Origin: Celoporthe dispersa
Taxonomy: Eukaryota > Ascomycota > Sordariomycetes > Diaporthales > Cryphonectriaceae
Direction of reading: 5' to 3'
NCBI GenBank assembly: GCA_016584495.1
Contig: WAID01000004.1
Location: forward strand, 992,001-1,056,000
Length of the DNA: 64,000 nucleotides
In this document: positions 1 through 11,620 of the stretch, piece after piece
How positions within the stretch are numbered: position 1 is the first letter of the stretch
Layout of the letters: each line of letters opens with the position of its first letter
The notes under the pieces: generated by a model
Databases searched by the model: none
Seen by the model: only the letters and a program-made list of their open reading frames with translations
What the model was told of the DNA's origin: nothing
Made by a program: the position numbers and the translations under genes

Positions 1-1130
1 TCTGTGGGGCTATAGGGTCAATAGACGTCGGACAGAGACTGAAGACAACGTGTAAATGATCCGAGATACCGAGCTGCCGAGTTGCCAATCAGTCCTCCTC
101 GCCTGGGAGAGAGGGGGTTGTGGCTACTAGCAAGGACCCTGCAGATCAACATCTCCACCGCCCTGCACCATGTCCTCTCGAACTGCCTCTCTTGAGTGGT
201 CGAGTGCCGGCGGGAGGCTCTTTCAGACCGCCGTGGCCACAGGCCGGCAACCAGCGGCTTAAGTGGACTCCCGTACCGGCGCCGCCCTCTATCACAGACC
301 CGGGAGCAGCCAACGCCCCTTTGGATCTTAGGATGGGCGGGATTGACGTAGAAGTTACGTTTCAGAAATACAAAAAGAGGGCGGGCAGGTAGCACGGTCG
401 AGTCTCGTGAGAGGATGGCTTGGCTCCCTTCTGGTTTCCTGGTTGGTTGGTTGGTGTTTTTATTTATTTTATTAAGCTTTTCCTTTGTCTTCTCAGCAGT
501 GGTCATCTGGGCTTCTCTGGCTAGTTGGTCTTGGGTGGGAGAGAGATGGTCGGTGTAGGTTTTGGCCAACACACACAGCGAAGGGTTGATCATGGGGAGG
601 GAGATAGGTACATACGCAGCAGCGAGCGGCCTTACCGACGGGCGGGCATGGCAAGTGCTGCAGGGATGATGATTACAGTCTAGAGCTCTCTTTGTAGTCG
701 TGGCTGTGGATCCGGTTTTCCTGTTGCGCCGGAAGGAACACACGTGGGGATATAAGTATAAGAACCGATGAGCCTCGTGGGTTGTGTGTTGCGGGCTGGC
801 GTACAACGTCTTACTCGTTATCTGTCCTTTGTTCCCTCTCTCGATAGCTTCTTCCTCCTCATTACCCTTCAACTTGATGGAATATCGTGGACCCCTTTCA
901 CCTACCAGATTATACAATCCAATAGGCCGAATGTCTTGTGCTGGTGTGAGACACCCGATCAGGGCGTGAGGCTGTTCAGTTCACCATTACTTGTTCATAA
1001 CCCGAGAGACGTTTTCACTCCTGACAAACACACCTCTGTCCTTTGTGCTCTCTTTTTGTTCTGTCTCTCTCTCTCTGTCTCTCTCTTTCCTTCCTCCTTG
1101 CAGTGTGCGTGCGCACAACGATCTGTAGCC
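1..1130. other. upstream intergenic / 5' region
   Basis: No recognisable gene. A long open frame on the minus strand (917 to 18) has no domain and low-complexity composition, so I do not call it. The stretch ends in a (CT)n tract at about 1060-1100, just before the LYC1-like start at 1131, which is typical of fungal promoters. Confidence 0.5.
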
Positions 1131-2361
1131 ATGGGCTCCCATACGAACGATCTCCCGCCGGCAGACTCACCGGACCTCGGGTTGGCAGAATCGACCAGAG
1201 CCGAGCTTCTCCATGTATGGGGCTTCACCATCCCATGTGGGGTGGTCCCTCAATTATGAAGACTATCTGAAGCGGGAGGAATTCCTGATGACTGTTCCCC
1301 TGGCCAAGAATGGGGTGTCACCCACTGGATCCTGACAGACCGGAACGGCATCCCGGACAACAGGCCCATCTATGCCAGCTGCGAGACGCTGCGCAAGCGT
1401 GCACTCGCCAGCCGGCTCGGCCCTGACGGACAGGTGACGGTGCAGGAGGGCATCGCCCACAACGTCGGGTCCGTCTTCACCAACCCCACGTACCGCGGCA
1501 AGGGCTACGCCTCGAGGATGATGAGCGAGCTGGGAGAGAAGCTGAAGGACTGGTCTGTAGGACGCAGGGAGCCCAGCGCCGACGAGAAGGAGACGGCCGT
1601 CACGCGCTCGCTCTTCTCCGTCCTCTACTCGGACATCGGCAAGGCCTTCTACGCAAACCACGGCTGGGCAGCCTTCGAGAGCTCCCACCTCAGCTTCAAG
1701 CCCGCTGCGGCGCTCCGCTGCTCCCCCCACCCGGTAGTGCACCATCCTCACCTCCCAAGGTGAAGGTCCTCGGCTACCACGACCTCGCCATCCTGTGCCA
1801 CGAGGACGAGGCGATCGTGCGCACAGCGATGGAGCGTCGCGCGAGACAGTTGCCGTCAACGGGCAGCAAGAAGCAGGTGTGTGCGGCGCTGATACCTGAC
1901 CTGGACCAGTTCCTGTGGCACATGATGCGCGAGGACTTCATCACGAAGCAGATGTTCGGAAAGACGCCCGAGGTCCGTGGCGGCCTGTATGGCGAGCCCG
2001 GGCGGAGGATCTGGGCCGCGTGGACACGAGGGTACTATGGCGACCTGGAGAAGATTGAGAACAACACGTTTCACATGCTGCGGTTCGTGATCGAGGACGA
2101 GGACAGCGCATCCGAGGACTACGTCGCGGAGGGCCTCAGGAGATCATCTCGCTGGCCCAGCGCGAGGCCCTCGAGTGGCGGTCTTTCGACATCCAGATGT
2201 GGAACCCCTCGGCGCTGCTACTGAAGGCGGCGGCCAAGAGCGGGCTCGAGTACACGCTCGTGGACAGGGAGCAGAGCAGCATCGCCAGCCTGATGTGGTA
2301 CGGCGATGAGGAGACGGCCGCTGTCGATTGGGTCGCGAACGAGAAGTTTGCGTGGGGTTGA
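1131..2361 (+). CDS. LYC1-like GNAT acetyltransferase (frame-broken)
   Basis: The protein resembles fungal LYC1-type N-acetyltransferases. In Yarrowia, LYC1 acetylates lysine at N6 in lysine catabolism; applying that substrate here is inference. The GNAT core is visible around 1434-1540: an acetyl-CoA loop reading AHNVGSVFTNPTYRGKGYAS with the RGKGYA phosphate-binding signature. The family-typical C-terminal half follows, with a WTRGYYG segment near 2011-2040 and the end SLMWYGDEE...DWVANEKFAWG at 2286-2361. The start at 1131 is the first ATG after a CT-rich leader and gives MGSHTNDLPPADSPDL, a usual family N-terminus. The frame changes five times (two at 1230-1260, then about 1308, 1710 and 2140). 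All are single-base losses. Restoring them gives 411 residues. No intron is needed. I prefer assembly error to pseudogene because homologous residues continue on both sides of every break. Confidence 0.8.
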
Positions 2362-2928
2362 GAAAGGGGACAGGAGGGCGGCGAGAAGGTGCTGTTGCCC
2401 TTGAGAGCATTAGCGACATTGATCTCTTACCTTGTTGCATTTTTTCTTTTTTTTTTTTTTTCTTTTCCTTTTGAGCATGATTTCTCTCCTTGCATTTGCA
2501 GCCATGCCCAGCTTTGGGTGTGTCTTGTTACGCAAAAGAATGCGCGCTTGTTGAAGTTGCGGGATCAAAAGTTGAGAGAGACGAGAAGGAGGAAAAGGGA
2601 AGGAGGAAAATTAGGTGTGCTGTGGTGCGCTTTCCGTTCTAGTAAGAGCAGCCACCACACACATAGACTTGTCTTTTGCTTGACCTCCTTTCAACTACTC
2701 TCTCCTCCGCTTCCATCTTTACATTTATTGGAGTCCTTCGACTATACTGTCATCCTGTACATCTCGATCCTCGCCTCCTGTTATACAGCATATTAGCTCG
2801 AAATCCACCACACCTCATCTTAATCCTCGCTCCTCCATCTTCTCCTATTCCAACAAACCCTGCGCAGAATCACCACACCACATCATCTCCCAGCACATCC
2901 GTCTACCTAAAGGGCCAGAGCCGCCAGA
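2362..2928. other. intergenic, shared 3'/5' flank
   Basis: Contains a T-rich tract at about 2441-2470, a purine-rich stretch at 2575-2615 and then C/T-rich sequence leading to the next ATG at 2929. No gene seen. Confidence 0.5.
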
Positions 2929-5762
2929 ATGGAGGAGTACGAATACCACAGTCTCCAGGAGACGACACCTGAGGAGCCGTGTGTGGATACATGGGATGAT
3001 ACCGTCATGGATGAGGTTATGCAGTATGCCTACGAGAACAACCTCGTGACAGATTACCGCCTGAGCTCCTTCTCTATCGCCCACCTCCTCGGGCCTTTGA
3101 TCCAGAGTACCATCCCAGAAACAGGCGAGGATGGCTTCACTGATCACAGCCACCTTGCTGAACTGGAGATTCCAACGCCGTCGCCGTGGGAGAAGCCTTC
3201 CACCACAAACGACGCCTTGAGGCTCATCCAGGAGGTCCGACGCTCCCTCACGGATGGGGAAGCCGAGAAGCTCACGCAGGAAGTGTACGACTCGGTCAAC
3301 GTGGCGGGCCTGAAGCTCGAGCTGCCCATTCTCAGAACGGACAACGGATGGGACATGAGAGCGTTCGAGAGAGAGAACGCAGCACGTCGCGCTGCCGTGC
3401 TGGGCTCCATAAAGAACCACAGGCTGCCGCTTGACCCGCAGAACTTGGAGGATGGAGAAGGCATGGAGCTGTCATCAAAAGTTCGAGCGCGGTTCGAAGA
3501 CCTGGTGAGGAAGGTCGAGGGGAGAGGCTGGCGGTCACCGAAGACAGCGCTAGATATCTCGTCAACCAACGCAGGCACGAATTCACTAGGGAGGACCAGA
3601 TGAGGTTCCTGATCGGGGAGGTCAGCTGTGAAAAGGTGAGTCTTCCTGGTCGTGAAAGAACAAAAGTCATGTTGATCATCCCATTGCGAGCCTGACGCCC
3701 TCTTTACAGAACACACGCGTGGAGAAGAAATTGACACCTCTTGCGAGCCCCAAACTTGGCCATGACTTCCTTACAGCAGGTTTCGATCCCGGCCCTCTCC
3801 CCGTACCGTCAGACTCGAGTTCATTACTCAACGATAACTTTCATGCCATCGAGGAGGCTATGCTCGGAGAGCACCAGGATGTGTGGAGCGAGAACACCTC
3901 TCCTATCCGCGAGTTCCTGCAGGAAAACTTCACCATGGCCGACCACGAGGTACTTCTAGAGTACCCTCGACAGAGCCTCGAAGATCTCAAGGTAGATGCG
4001 CCCCTGTTGATCGATGAGGCTCTGAGCTGCCAGGTCCTTCTGGCCCACACGCATTCAAAGACTTTGTCGAGGGGGCAATGGACCTGGACCTCGGGCTTGA
4101 GAGGGCATGTCTTCAGAACTTATCGGACGATGCCCTGCAAGAGCAGCTGCAGGCAGCAGCAGGCAAGATGGAAAATATCGTTGAACAAGAAGAACTGAAG
4201 GAGGTTGACGCGACCGCCCGTGTTCGCGTTCCCGTCATGGACTTCTCGCGTCCCGACCATGGGTGGGCAAGACTTCACAACGACGCGAGAGCTATCTTCC
4301 AGTGGATGCAGGCTGGGACTGAAAATCTTTTCCGGTTTCCTCGCTGGCCCGTACACAAGACTGTTGAGAGCAAGCTGGTATGGAAGCCACTGAGCCCTGA
4401 GGCCAGTCTTGCGTTTTTGAAGGAGACCGTGGACGCGGGTGACCCTCTTGTCCAGAATTTGCTCAGACCTCCCGAAGCAAGCGAGATCCTCACGAGTCTG
4501 GACTTCGTGCAACGGCGGAACTTTCCCATGGCTTTCGAAGGCCAGGATATGTATGAGGAGATCGAGGTCGAAGCCAAAAGGAGAGCATCACCGGGGACAA
4601 CCTAATGGACATCGTAAGGAAGAGGTCCATGGCCATCAAAGACAGAGGAATATTTAAGAAGCCCCGAACTTCCGCAAAGCCGTCGTCGCAGCAGATGGCT
4701 GAGAACGAGGTCCCGTCCCTCTTGGTAGGGGGGACTCCCCTGGGGGCCTCTGCAAGGCTGCTGGCGAATTATATGGAAGTCCATGCGCCCAAGGAGAAGC
4801 CGTGGACACACAGCAAGTATTTCGGCCCTCGGAAAACTGGAGCTGGGGCAAATCCAACAGAGAAGGCAATGCTCAAGAATATTCCAACACCAGAGAGCGA
4901 CGATAAAAAGCCCGACAGTCAGACCGCGAAGCAAGCAGCAGTGAAGCAGAGCACACCCTGTCCGTCACTCCAGCTCCCAGCGACCCCGCTGACAGTCTTT
5001 ATATCTATTAAAATACCTGCACGTTTGCTCTGGACTATCAAAGGGCTCATTCCAGACCTGACTCTGATCGAGAGGGATTATGATGGCCACAATGCCTCTG
5101 TTTGGCGGCAGGGCTCGGTTGCTCGAACCGAAGTTGTCCCTAATCTTGCTAATGATGCCGATGTCTCTGTATCGCCAAATACAGGACTCATCATCACGTC
5201 CCTGATTCGGGTCCGCCAGAAGCCCAGGCCGGGAACTACCAAGAGCATGGTCCAAGAACGAGTCGAGAAAGCCTCAGTACGATATGAGCGTCTCATTGTT
5301 CTCATAGGAGGCGAAGGAGGCAGTGGCGATGCACTGAACGAGATCTCGACATCCGACCTGGTCGCGATCCAAGAGCTCCAGGGATTCACGGGCGGTCTCT
5401 GCTGCAGCACCCAGGTGCATTATGTCGGCGGAGGAGACAAGACACTGGCAACCTGGGTGGCTTCTAGCATCAGCCGGTACGGTCTGGCCCAGCCAAATAT
5501 GTTGACTGGCCTGCTTGAGGCCGAGACGCTCTGGGAGCTCTTCCTGAGGAGGGCAGGCTTCAATGTCTTTGCGGCCCAGGCTGTCGTGGGCCAGCTGAAG
5601 CACATGGGGCCCGGGGCCGACGGGGAAGATTTGACGCAGTATGGCCTAGGTACCTTTGTGACGATGAACAGGGCCGAGAGGATACGCCGCTTTGGGCAGC
5701 TGGTAGGTCCGAGGGTCTTGGAGCACGTCAGCAGAACTATTGACGAGCTGTGGAACTGGTAA
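2929..5762 (+). CDS. XPF-like/HhH protein, possible Zip2/SHOC1-type meiotic factor
   Basis: One intron (3636-3709, GTGAGT...TTTACAG) and three single-base breaks (about 3520, 4035, 4585, each a lost base) give a 920-residue protein. The N-terminal 550 residues are acidic and helical, with no domain I can name. The last 260 residues start with a beta-alpha core (TVFISIKIPARLLWTIKG, then LTLIERDY) that resembles the inactive XPF nuclease fold. A C-terminal helical pair follows (ETLWELFLRRAGFNVFAAQA, then a GLGTFVTM...RIRRFGQLVG segment), reminiscent of the helix-hairpin-helix of XPF-family proteins. That architecture is known from Zip2/SHOC1 ZMM proteins, which stabilise crossover intermediates in meiosis. 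The assignment is structural inference only; an uncharacterised ascomycete DUF family is equally possible. No catalytic GDX(n)ERKX3D nuclease motif is visible. The start at 2929 is the first ATG of the open frame. Confidence 0.75.
3636..3709 (+). other. intron of the XPF-like gene
   Basis: 74-nt intron with donor GTGAGT, a CTGAC branch site about 17 nt before the acceptor and acceptor TTTACAG. It joins GEVSCEK to NTRVEKK. Confidence 0.8.
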
Positions 5763-6163
5763 GGAGGGGATGGGCGATGGGCGATGGCGGATGAGACTCG
5801 GACGAACAACTGACATTTGCTATCGGATGGCAGGATCTCGCAGCACATACCTCTCGCTCTACAGGTACACTTTACCCTGAGAGAGTGGACAGTAACAGCT
5901 ACTGTAAGCTTTGACAAGTAACGGATCGAATATAGCAGATGGAGAGCTTTTGCATCTCTGCGGCCTTACCTGTCCGCGCCGTATAATTCATAGCACCCGC
6001 TTGCTACCTCCGTGCTGCTGAGGTCTTGACCGAGTTGCCAAGATCGACTTCTACGATCTCGAACCGCGTGCCTTGCGAACGGACTCGTCTAGAAGAATCG
6101 AGAACGTTGATGGCACCGAGCTCCCAGGCATCTGGGCACATCGGGGATGAGGAGCGAAGTATA
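5763..6163. other. convergent intergenic spacer
   Basis: Spacer between the plus-strand XPF-like gene and the minus-strand WD40 gene, so it holds two 3' ends. No gene or repeat recognised. Confidence 0.5.
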
Positions 6164-7688
6164 CTATAGCGCGTCCGAAGCGGGAGCCGCGCCGATCCTC
6201 CAGAGTCTCAGGCTCGACTGCTGTGTCGTCCTGTCTTTAGGCAGACTGCCAGCCGCCGGCGAGACTGAGCCGTCGTCACCCTCTGCGTCACCCTCTTCCT
6301 CCCCAGGCATTGTCCAACAACCCGAAGCAGTCGCCACCACGGAACCGCTCTGGTGAAGACCAACGCTTCCCACGGCCGGTGCGATGGGCCCTGACCTCGG
6401 CGCCTCGTGCGCGGAAGGCCTGCCGTCCGCAGCAGAGAAGTCCCACGAGGGCCACTGGCAGCCCTCGGTGTTGCCTGCGCCCTCCCAGACCTTGACGGCG
6501 CCGTCCCTGGTGCCGGCCCAGACCTCGAAGCCCCGACGCCGTCCAGGCCCGGGAAGACGTCGCAGCTGAGGCGCTGGTGCGTGCGGGCGTCTCGGCCGGC
6601 GAGAACGCCGAGGAGCCTGCCGGTCACGCGGACATCGTAGACGAGCACGCCTGTCGACTGCCGCTCGTTGGCCAGGAGGTATCGCCCGCACGGCGACCAG
6701 GCCGTCTGGAGGATCCCGGCGCCGCCTATCTTCCCGGCAGTGGCGGCCTCCTTGATGCTCCAGGTCGCGGTACACTCGCCCGCGCGGTGCATGTCGTACA
6801 GCCCGAGCCACCGCGTCCAGGTGCCGGCGGCGAGCAGGCCTGTGGGGACACCGTCCGCGGTAGTCTGTGTAGCCAGGGCGGACGCCGTGCCGCGCATGCC
6901 GACGCCGTTGCCCTTGCGGATATGGCGTCTAGAGGGGATGGTGGGGAGGCGGGTCGTGGGCCCTCGCCGCTGCGGGTGATGTCGAACTCGGCAAGGAGGT
7001 CCCTGGTGCCGGCGTAGAAGTGCGTCCCCGGGTGCGGCCATGAGAGGGAGTGGATGGGCAGGTAGGCCTCAGTCGTTGGGGATATGAGGCGGTAGGAGCT
7101 GATGGGGACGTCGCACCCTGTCCTGGTCCTAGGCTGTGAGGCATCGTTGTCGCCGCCGTCGCCAGGCGAGAGTGCCTGGTAGAGCTGGAGGGGTGGTCAC
7201 GACAGGCCACTAGTAGGTGGTCCGTGTTTGGAAAGCGTATGTCGTAGTAAGGGGCTGGTGAGACGACATTGGTCGGCTCGGCGAGCCGGAGGGTCTTGTG
7301 AGGGCTCAGGACGAGGGGTTCGTGTCTGGGCTCGAGCAGGTCTGTCGGGACGAGGAAGCTCGAGATCTCGAGGTTATACGAAGACGTTATGATGGTCGTC
7401 CCATCACGAGTCCTTTTATAAGCCGAGTCAGCTCTTGAGGATATTAAGCTAGGAGGGGTGTGGACCTTACCACTGGGCGCTCTTGTAGAACGAAGTCCCT
7501 GAGGCCAAGGCCTGGCGTGTCCCACATGAGCTGAGAGAAGAGGAAGTGGAAGCTGAGCTGGATGTGCTCGCGGAGATGTCTTCTGCAGAGGCAGATCCGT
7601 CTGAGCTACGGTCGTCGTCGTCATCACCACCACCATAATGATTGCTCAGGGCCAGGAGGCTGAGCTCTGGTCTCTCGCCCAGCCCCAT
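6164..7688 (-). CDS. WRAP53/TCAB1-like WD40 repeat protein (frame-broken)
   Basis: Transcribed leftward from ATG at 7688. Exon 1 (7688-7471) encodes an acidic, Ser-rich N-terminus. A 58-nt intron (7470-7413, GTAAGG...AAAAG) is followed by exon 2 to the stop at 6164. With three single-base breaks repaired (about 7190, 6960, 6530) the product is 489 residues. WD-type blades can be read as FYKSAQWTRDGTTIITSS, then YYDIRFPNTDHLLVACRDHP, HSLSWPHPGTHFYAGT, LQTAWSPCGRYLLANERQS, FEVWAGTRDGAVKVWEG and LHQSGSVVATASG. The order and spacing match the fungal members of the WRAP53/TCAB1 (yeast Swt21) group, which bind box-containing or spliceosomal RNAs. The exact RNA partner is not deducible. The intervening VYDVRVTGRLLGVLAGRD block is also family-typical. 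It is head-to-head with the PQ-loop gene. Confidence 0.82.
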
Positions 7689-8973
7689 CGTCCAGTGTCT
7701 GCGTAGGAGGCGAATGGCTGTCGTGCCGTCTCAAGATCCGTCTGAGATTCTGTCAATCAGTCTGAACTGGCCATTTCACATTCGACCTTGGCAAGAAAGA
7801 CACTTGTTGTGCCGGTTTGGTTGGCGGCGGACTGTGGTGAGCCCACGATGTTGTCTGAAAACCGAGACAGCAGATTTGTATCGATAGAATCGTGAAAAGA
7901 GGGTTTTCATATGACAGCCCAGCCGAAACAAATGAACTGAACAATACAGATTAAGCTTCTGATAAATCAACCCTGGCCTGAAGTAATCTGTTGACGATAC
8001 GTTTTCTTTTGGTATGAAACCAAGAATTCCATCTCGATAGACTGCCTCGAATAGCTTCACTCGCATTCAGCGGTAGAGGGCAAGGGTAGCCCACCAGGGC
8101 CAGAAGCAGGGGCAGGGCACAGCTTCCGTGCTGGAGGAGGTAGAAGCTCACCCCTGTCCCCGGGCCTGCTGCAGGGTGTTGTCATCGCCTGGTAGGGCAG
8201 CCTGACTGGCACCCAGACCCACGCACCTCTAGTGTAGTGTGGTGGTACGTACTTAAGTACTACAGCATGTCCCCCTTGCCCCCTACCTTCCGCCGTCAGG
8301 AATGACATGCCTGCACCTGCAACTGCACCTGCATAGTTACATTCCAAGTACGGAGCACAGCTGCCACCTCACCTGCGACCGTCCATCGTGCCTCGTCCGG
8401 TCCATCGTGACTTTTGTTCCAGCCCTCTTCCTTCCATTCATTGCAGACAGCATCTCTTTTGCTCTCGTCCACCATAACGGGCACCAAGATCAACGCATGC
8501 CTGCCTGTCTTGTCTCATCTCCGCGGAAGTCGCCTGTGATCATCCGTCATCCGCCTGGGTCTTCTTGGCTTCTTTGTGCCTGTCCCTAGCGTGCCGAGGT
8601 GTCATCCGCTTTAGGTGGTTCTCGTCTCGTCCCTGCAGCGTCCAACGTCGACGTGACGTTCGGGCTCTCAACTGAACCAAACAACACATCTTTCGTCCTC
8701 CCCTTCTCCCCTCCTCCTCCTCTCTCTTAGTTTCTGTCCTCCACAGTCCTGTCGCATTGTGTTCCACCGCACGAGAAGCCTTTTTCTTCTTCTTTTTCTT
8801 TCTTTTTGCTTTCTCTTTTCCCTTCTTCTTTGGTTTCCCCGTCAGCCACAACGCGGTTTCGCACGCCTCTCCCGAGATTTAGACTGCTGTATGCACCTGT
8901 CCGCCGCCCGGCTTCCACGAGACCCAACGGCTGCTTGCCTAAGCGGGCGTCTCGCCCCCGAGCCTCCGTCACG
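7689..8973. promoter_or_regulatory. divergent intergenic region with 12-bp palindrome
   Basis: 1.3 kb between two diverging starts (7688 minus, 8974 plus), so it should contain both promoters. A perfect palindrome GTACTTAAGTAC lies at 8249-8260. C/T-rich tracts at 8690-8850 lead into the plus-strand gene. No coding sequence recognised. Confidence 0.55.
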
Positions 8974-10136
8974 ATGGACATCCTGGAGGACAAGTGCGGC
9001 GACCTGCGCGATCCCGGCTTCGTGAACCTCGTCGTCTCGGTGTACGTAGTTGTCCGGGCGGTATGACTATAGTCTGCGGCGTCTGCTAATGGGGAACATA
9101 GCATTATCGTCATCGGGATGCTTGTCTCCTACATGCCCCAACACTACCGAATCATCAGCCGCGGAACCTCTGAGGGCATCTCTCCATACTTCGTCCTGCT
9201 CGGTACCACCTCGGCCACCGCTGGGTTCGCCAACATCCTCACCCTTCCCAAGAGTATACAGGACGCGGGGTGCTGCAAAGAGCTGGAGACCTTCGAGTGC
9301 GTGGCCGGCGTGCTTGGCATCGTACAGCTAGGCGTGCAGTGGGCCTGCTTCGCCTTCATGTCAGTAGTGGCCCCGGGCCGTCTCCGGACGGCTGGCTCCG
9401 TTGCAACCCGTGTGGCGCTGACACCCCCTGCATAGCTTCATCCTGTTCCTGGTCTTCTTCCGCTATGCGACCGCCAACGTCTCCGAGGAGGAGCTCGAGG
9501 AGGCCGAGGAGGAGCCCAGGTGGCAGACCGCGGTCATGGTCGCTACGGTCGTCCTCGTCCACATCCTGCTCACCGTCATCATCAGCGCGATCATCGTGCT
9601 CATCTACCCTCCCACCTGAACAGCTGGGCCATCTTCAACGGCGTCCTGGCTGCCGGGCTGGCCGCCGTCCAGTACATCCCGCAGATCGCCATGACCTACC
9701 ACCTTAAGCATGTCGGCAGCCTGAGCATACCCATGATGTGCATCCAGACCCCCGGCGGCCTGCTGTTCGCGGCGAGCCTGGCGGTCCGGCTGGGCTGGGC
9801 CGGCTGGAGCACCTGGGGCATCTTCCTGCTCACGGCCGTCATGCAGGGCATCCTGCTGTTCATGGCCCTGTACTACGTCTTCGTGTCAGACGGCTCGACA
9901 GACAACCCCAGGAGACCCCGATGCCCCGCTCGCTGTCTCGTGTCTACGCTAACGGCCTGGACGAGAACACGCCCACGAGGTATACCGGCCATCCCGAGCA
10001 CTATGCCACATCACAGGACCAGCTCGGCGACATCCTCGACCGGCAGGAGAGCGACGCCGCAGCTGAGACGCAGCCACTGCTCAGACCTGGAGGGATCGGC
10101 AACTCGTCCTCGACGCACCGGTACGACGGGAATTGA
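8974..10136 (+). CDS. PQ-loop repeat membrane protein (frame-broken)
   Basis: Three exons: 8974-9041, 9102-9359 and 9436 to the stop at 10136. Introns are 60 nt (GTACGT...CATAG, CTAAT branch) and 76 nt (GTCAGT...GCATAG, GCTGAC branch). With two single-base breaks repaired (about 9612 and 9915) the product is 342 residues. The first PQ-loop is degenerate: MLVSYMPQHYRIISRGTSEG followed by SPYFVLLG. The second is clear: VQYIPQIAMTYHLKHVGSLS followed by IPMMCIQTPGGLLF. About seven hydrophobic helices are readable, with an acidic cytosolic stretch EEELEEAEEEPRW between helices 3 and 4. A polar tail ends in AETQPLLRPGG, which contains a dileucine-like acidic motif. PQ-loop proteins include lysosomal/vacuolar cationic amino-acid and cystine exporters and SWEET-like transporters. 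Vacuolar localisation here is inference. Confidence 0.85.
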
Positions 10137-10250
10137 GAACTCGAAAAAGACAGAATGGTCCATCTTTTTCTTTTCTTCTTTCCCTTTTTGTCTTCTTCCG
10201 CTGTGGAGATGTCACCGTGACCACGAATGTCACAGAAATATGCACACCAA

Positions 10251-10298
<48 letters not shown>

Positions 10299-11620
10299 CG
10301 ACGTTCCAAAACTTACTACCGGATGATAAGAGACGATATAGGTTCTGAGTGAATATATGTTAGGTGGAGATAGAAGATAGGTAGGGGCAGGCTGCCTACG
10401 CGAGCAGAATGACCCACGGTGACAACACAACTTGTGGGAGGTGGAGGAGGGTTCAGGACTTATTTTGTGTGTTGTCCGGATTGGCGCGCTCGGGCTCCCG
10501 GGCTACAAAAGACCTGACTTTTGAGAACGACATACATATCACAGGCATTATGTGCGGGCTGCATCCTGAGTACTGGGCTTTGTTTGGTGTACATCATCTG
10601 ACTACGAGGATGGGAAACGATGAGGTCGTGAGGAAGCATCCTCATGCACATCATGCTCTCTCTTTGATTATCGTACCTTGTTGCAACGTTGGCGCTCGTT
10701 GTTGGGACTTGATCGTGGGAGGATATCGACAAAACAGCTTTGAATGGCAAATACCGAAAAATGAAGAAAAGAAAAAAAGAAAAAGAAAAGAAAGAAATCT
10801 GGATCTTGCAACCATGCTGGATTGGGCGTGCATGGTTGCTCAAGACCAAGGCGGCCAATCAGCTTACATGGATTCAGGCAGACAGCACCGCAGCCTCTCT
10901 GGCGACACCGAGGATCAGGGCCAGCAACGGAATACCGGCTTTGACTTTTGAACTTGATCACCCAAGACTGCGAGACGATTTGATGATCTAAGCCCTCCAG
11001 GGAGATAAGGGCGAGCCACACCCAGCACGGCTGAGAGGATAGCTCCTGTATCTGTCACTTGCCATTCAAAATACCAAACCTTGCGGTGATAGACAAGACA
11101 ATTCGTGACTTTGCAGATATAGAGAGGATGGACGTTCTTTTCTGGTGTCATATCAGCCGTAGCTCCCTCCTAGTTCCTCCCCGTGAGCGCCCAAACACCC
11201 TCCTTGCCGATGAGCACATCTAACGGACCCCGAGGATACCATGTAATCATGAGTCCACCGACCCATTAGGGGGGAGTGTCCGTTGAAATAGCTCTGGCGG
11301 GCGGCCCACTAGCTGCAGCACCTTAGCAGTACTTCAGCAGCACTTTAGCTTATCTCCTTTTTCCTTATCCACGGCATGTGTCATTATTACCCTCTCGCCT
11401 TAATTCCACCCCCACCATCCGTCATCTCTCCTCCCCTCCCCTCCTCCGTCTCCTCCTCCTGCAGCAGCAGTTAATCCCATACTTTTTTTAACTTCAACAG
11501 CAGTTCAGCCTAGGCACCGAGACGCCCAGCCTAGGATCGCGGTAGTTTGCGAACAGACGGGCTTTCTCGGAGATCTTATCAACCAGGCCAGGGCCTCCTC
11601 CCCATCTTCGTTCCACCACC
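10137..11620. other. intergenic region with compound microsatellite
   Basis: No supported gene. Just after the PQ-loop stop there is a compound (CA)n(GA)n microsatellite (10251-10295). A purine-rich AAGAAAA tract lies at 10755-10800. A 180-codon open frame at 10409-10951 has no domain and is interrupted by low complexity. C-rich leader sequence precedes the start at 11621. Confidence 0.5.
10247..10296. repeat. (CA)n(GA)n microsatellite
   Basis: About nine CA units run directly into about thirteen GA units. It sits roughly 110 bp 3' of the PQ-loop stop codon, probably in the 3' UTR or beyond. Confidence 0.9.

Noticed and set aside
18..917. 299-codon open frame on the minus strand
   Set aside because: No domain, low-complexity and Arg/Ser/Thr-rich composition; it overlaps probable promoter sequence. 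One frame of this length is possible by chance in 64 kb.
10409..10951. 180-codon plus frame
   Set aside because: No family resemblance; includes a Lys-rich run from a purine tract; no splice sites or context.
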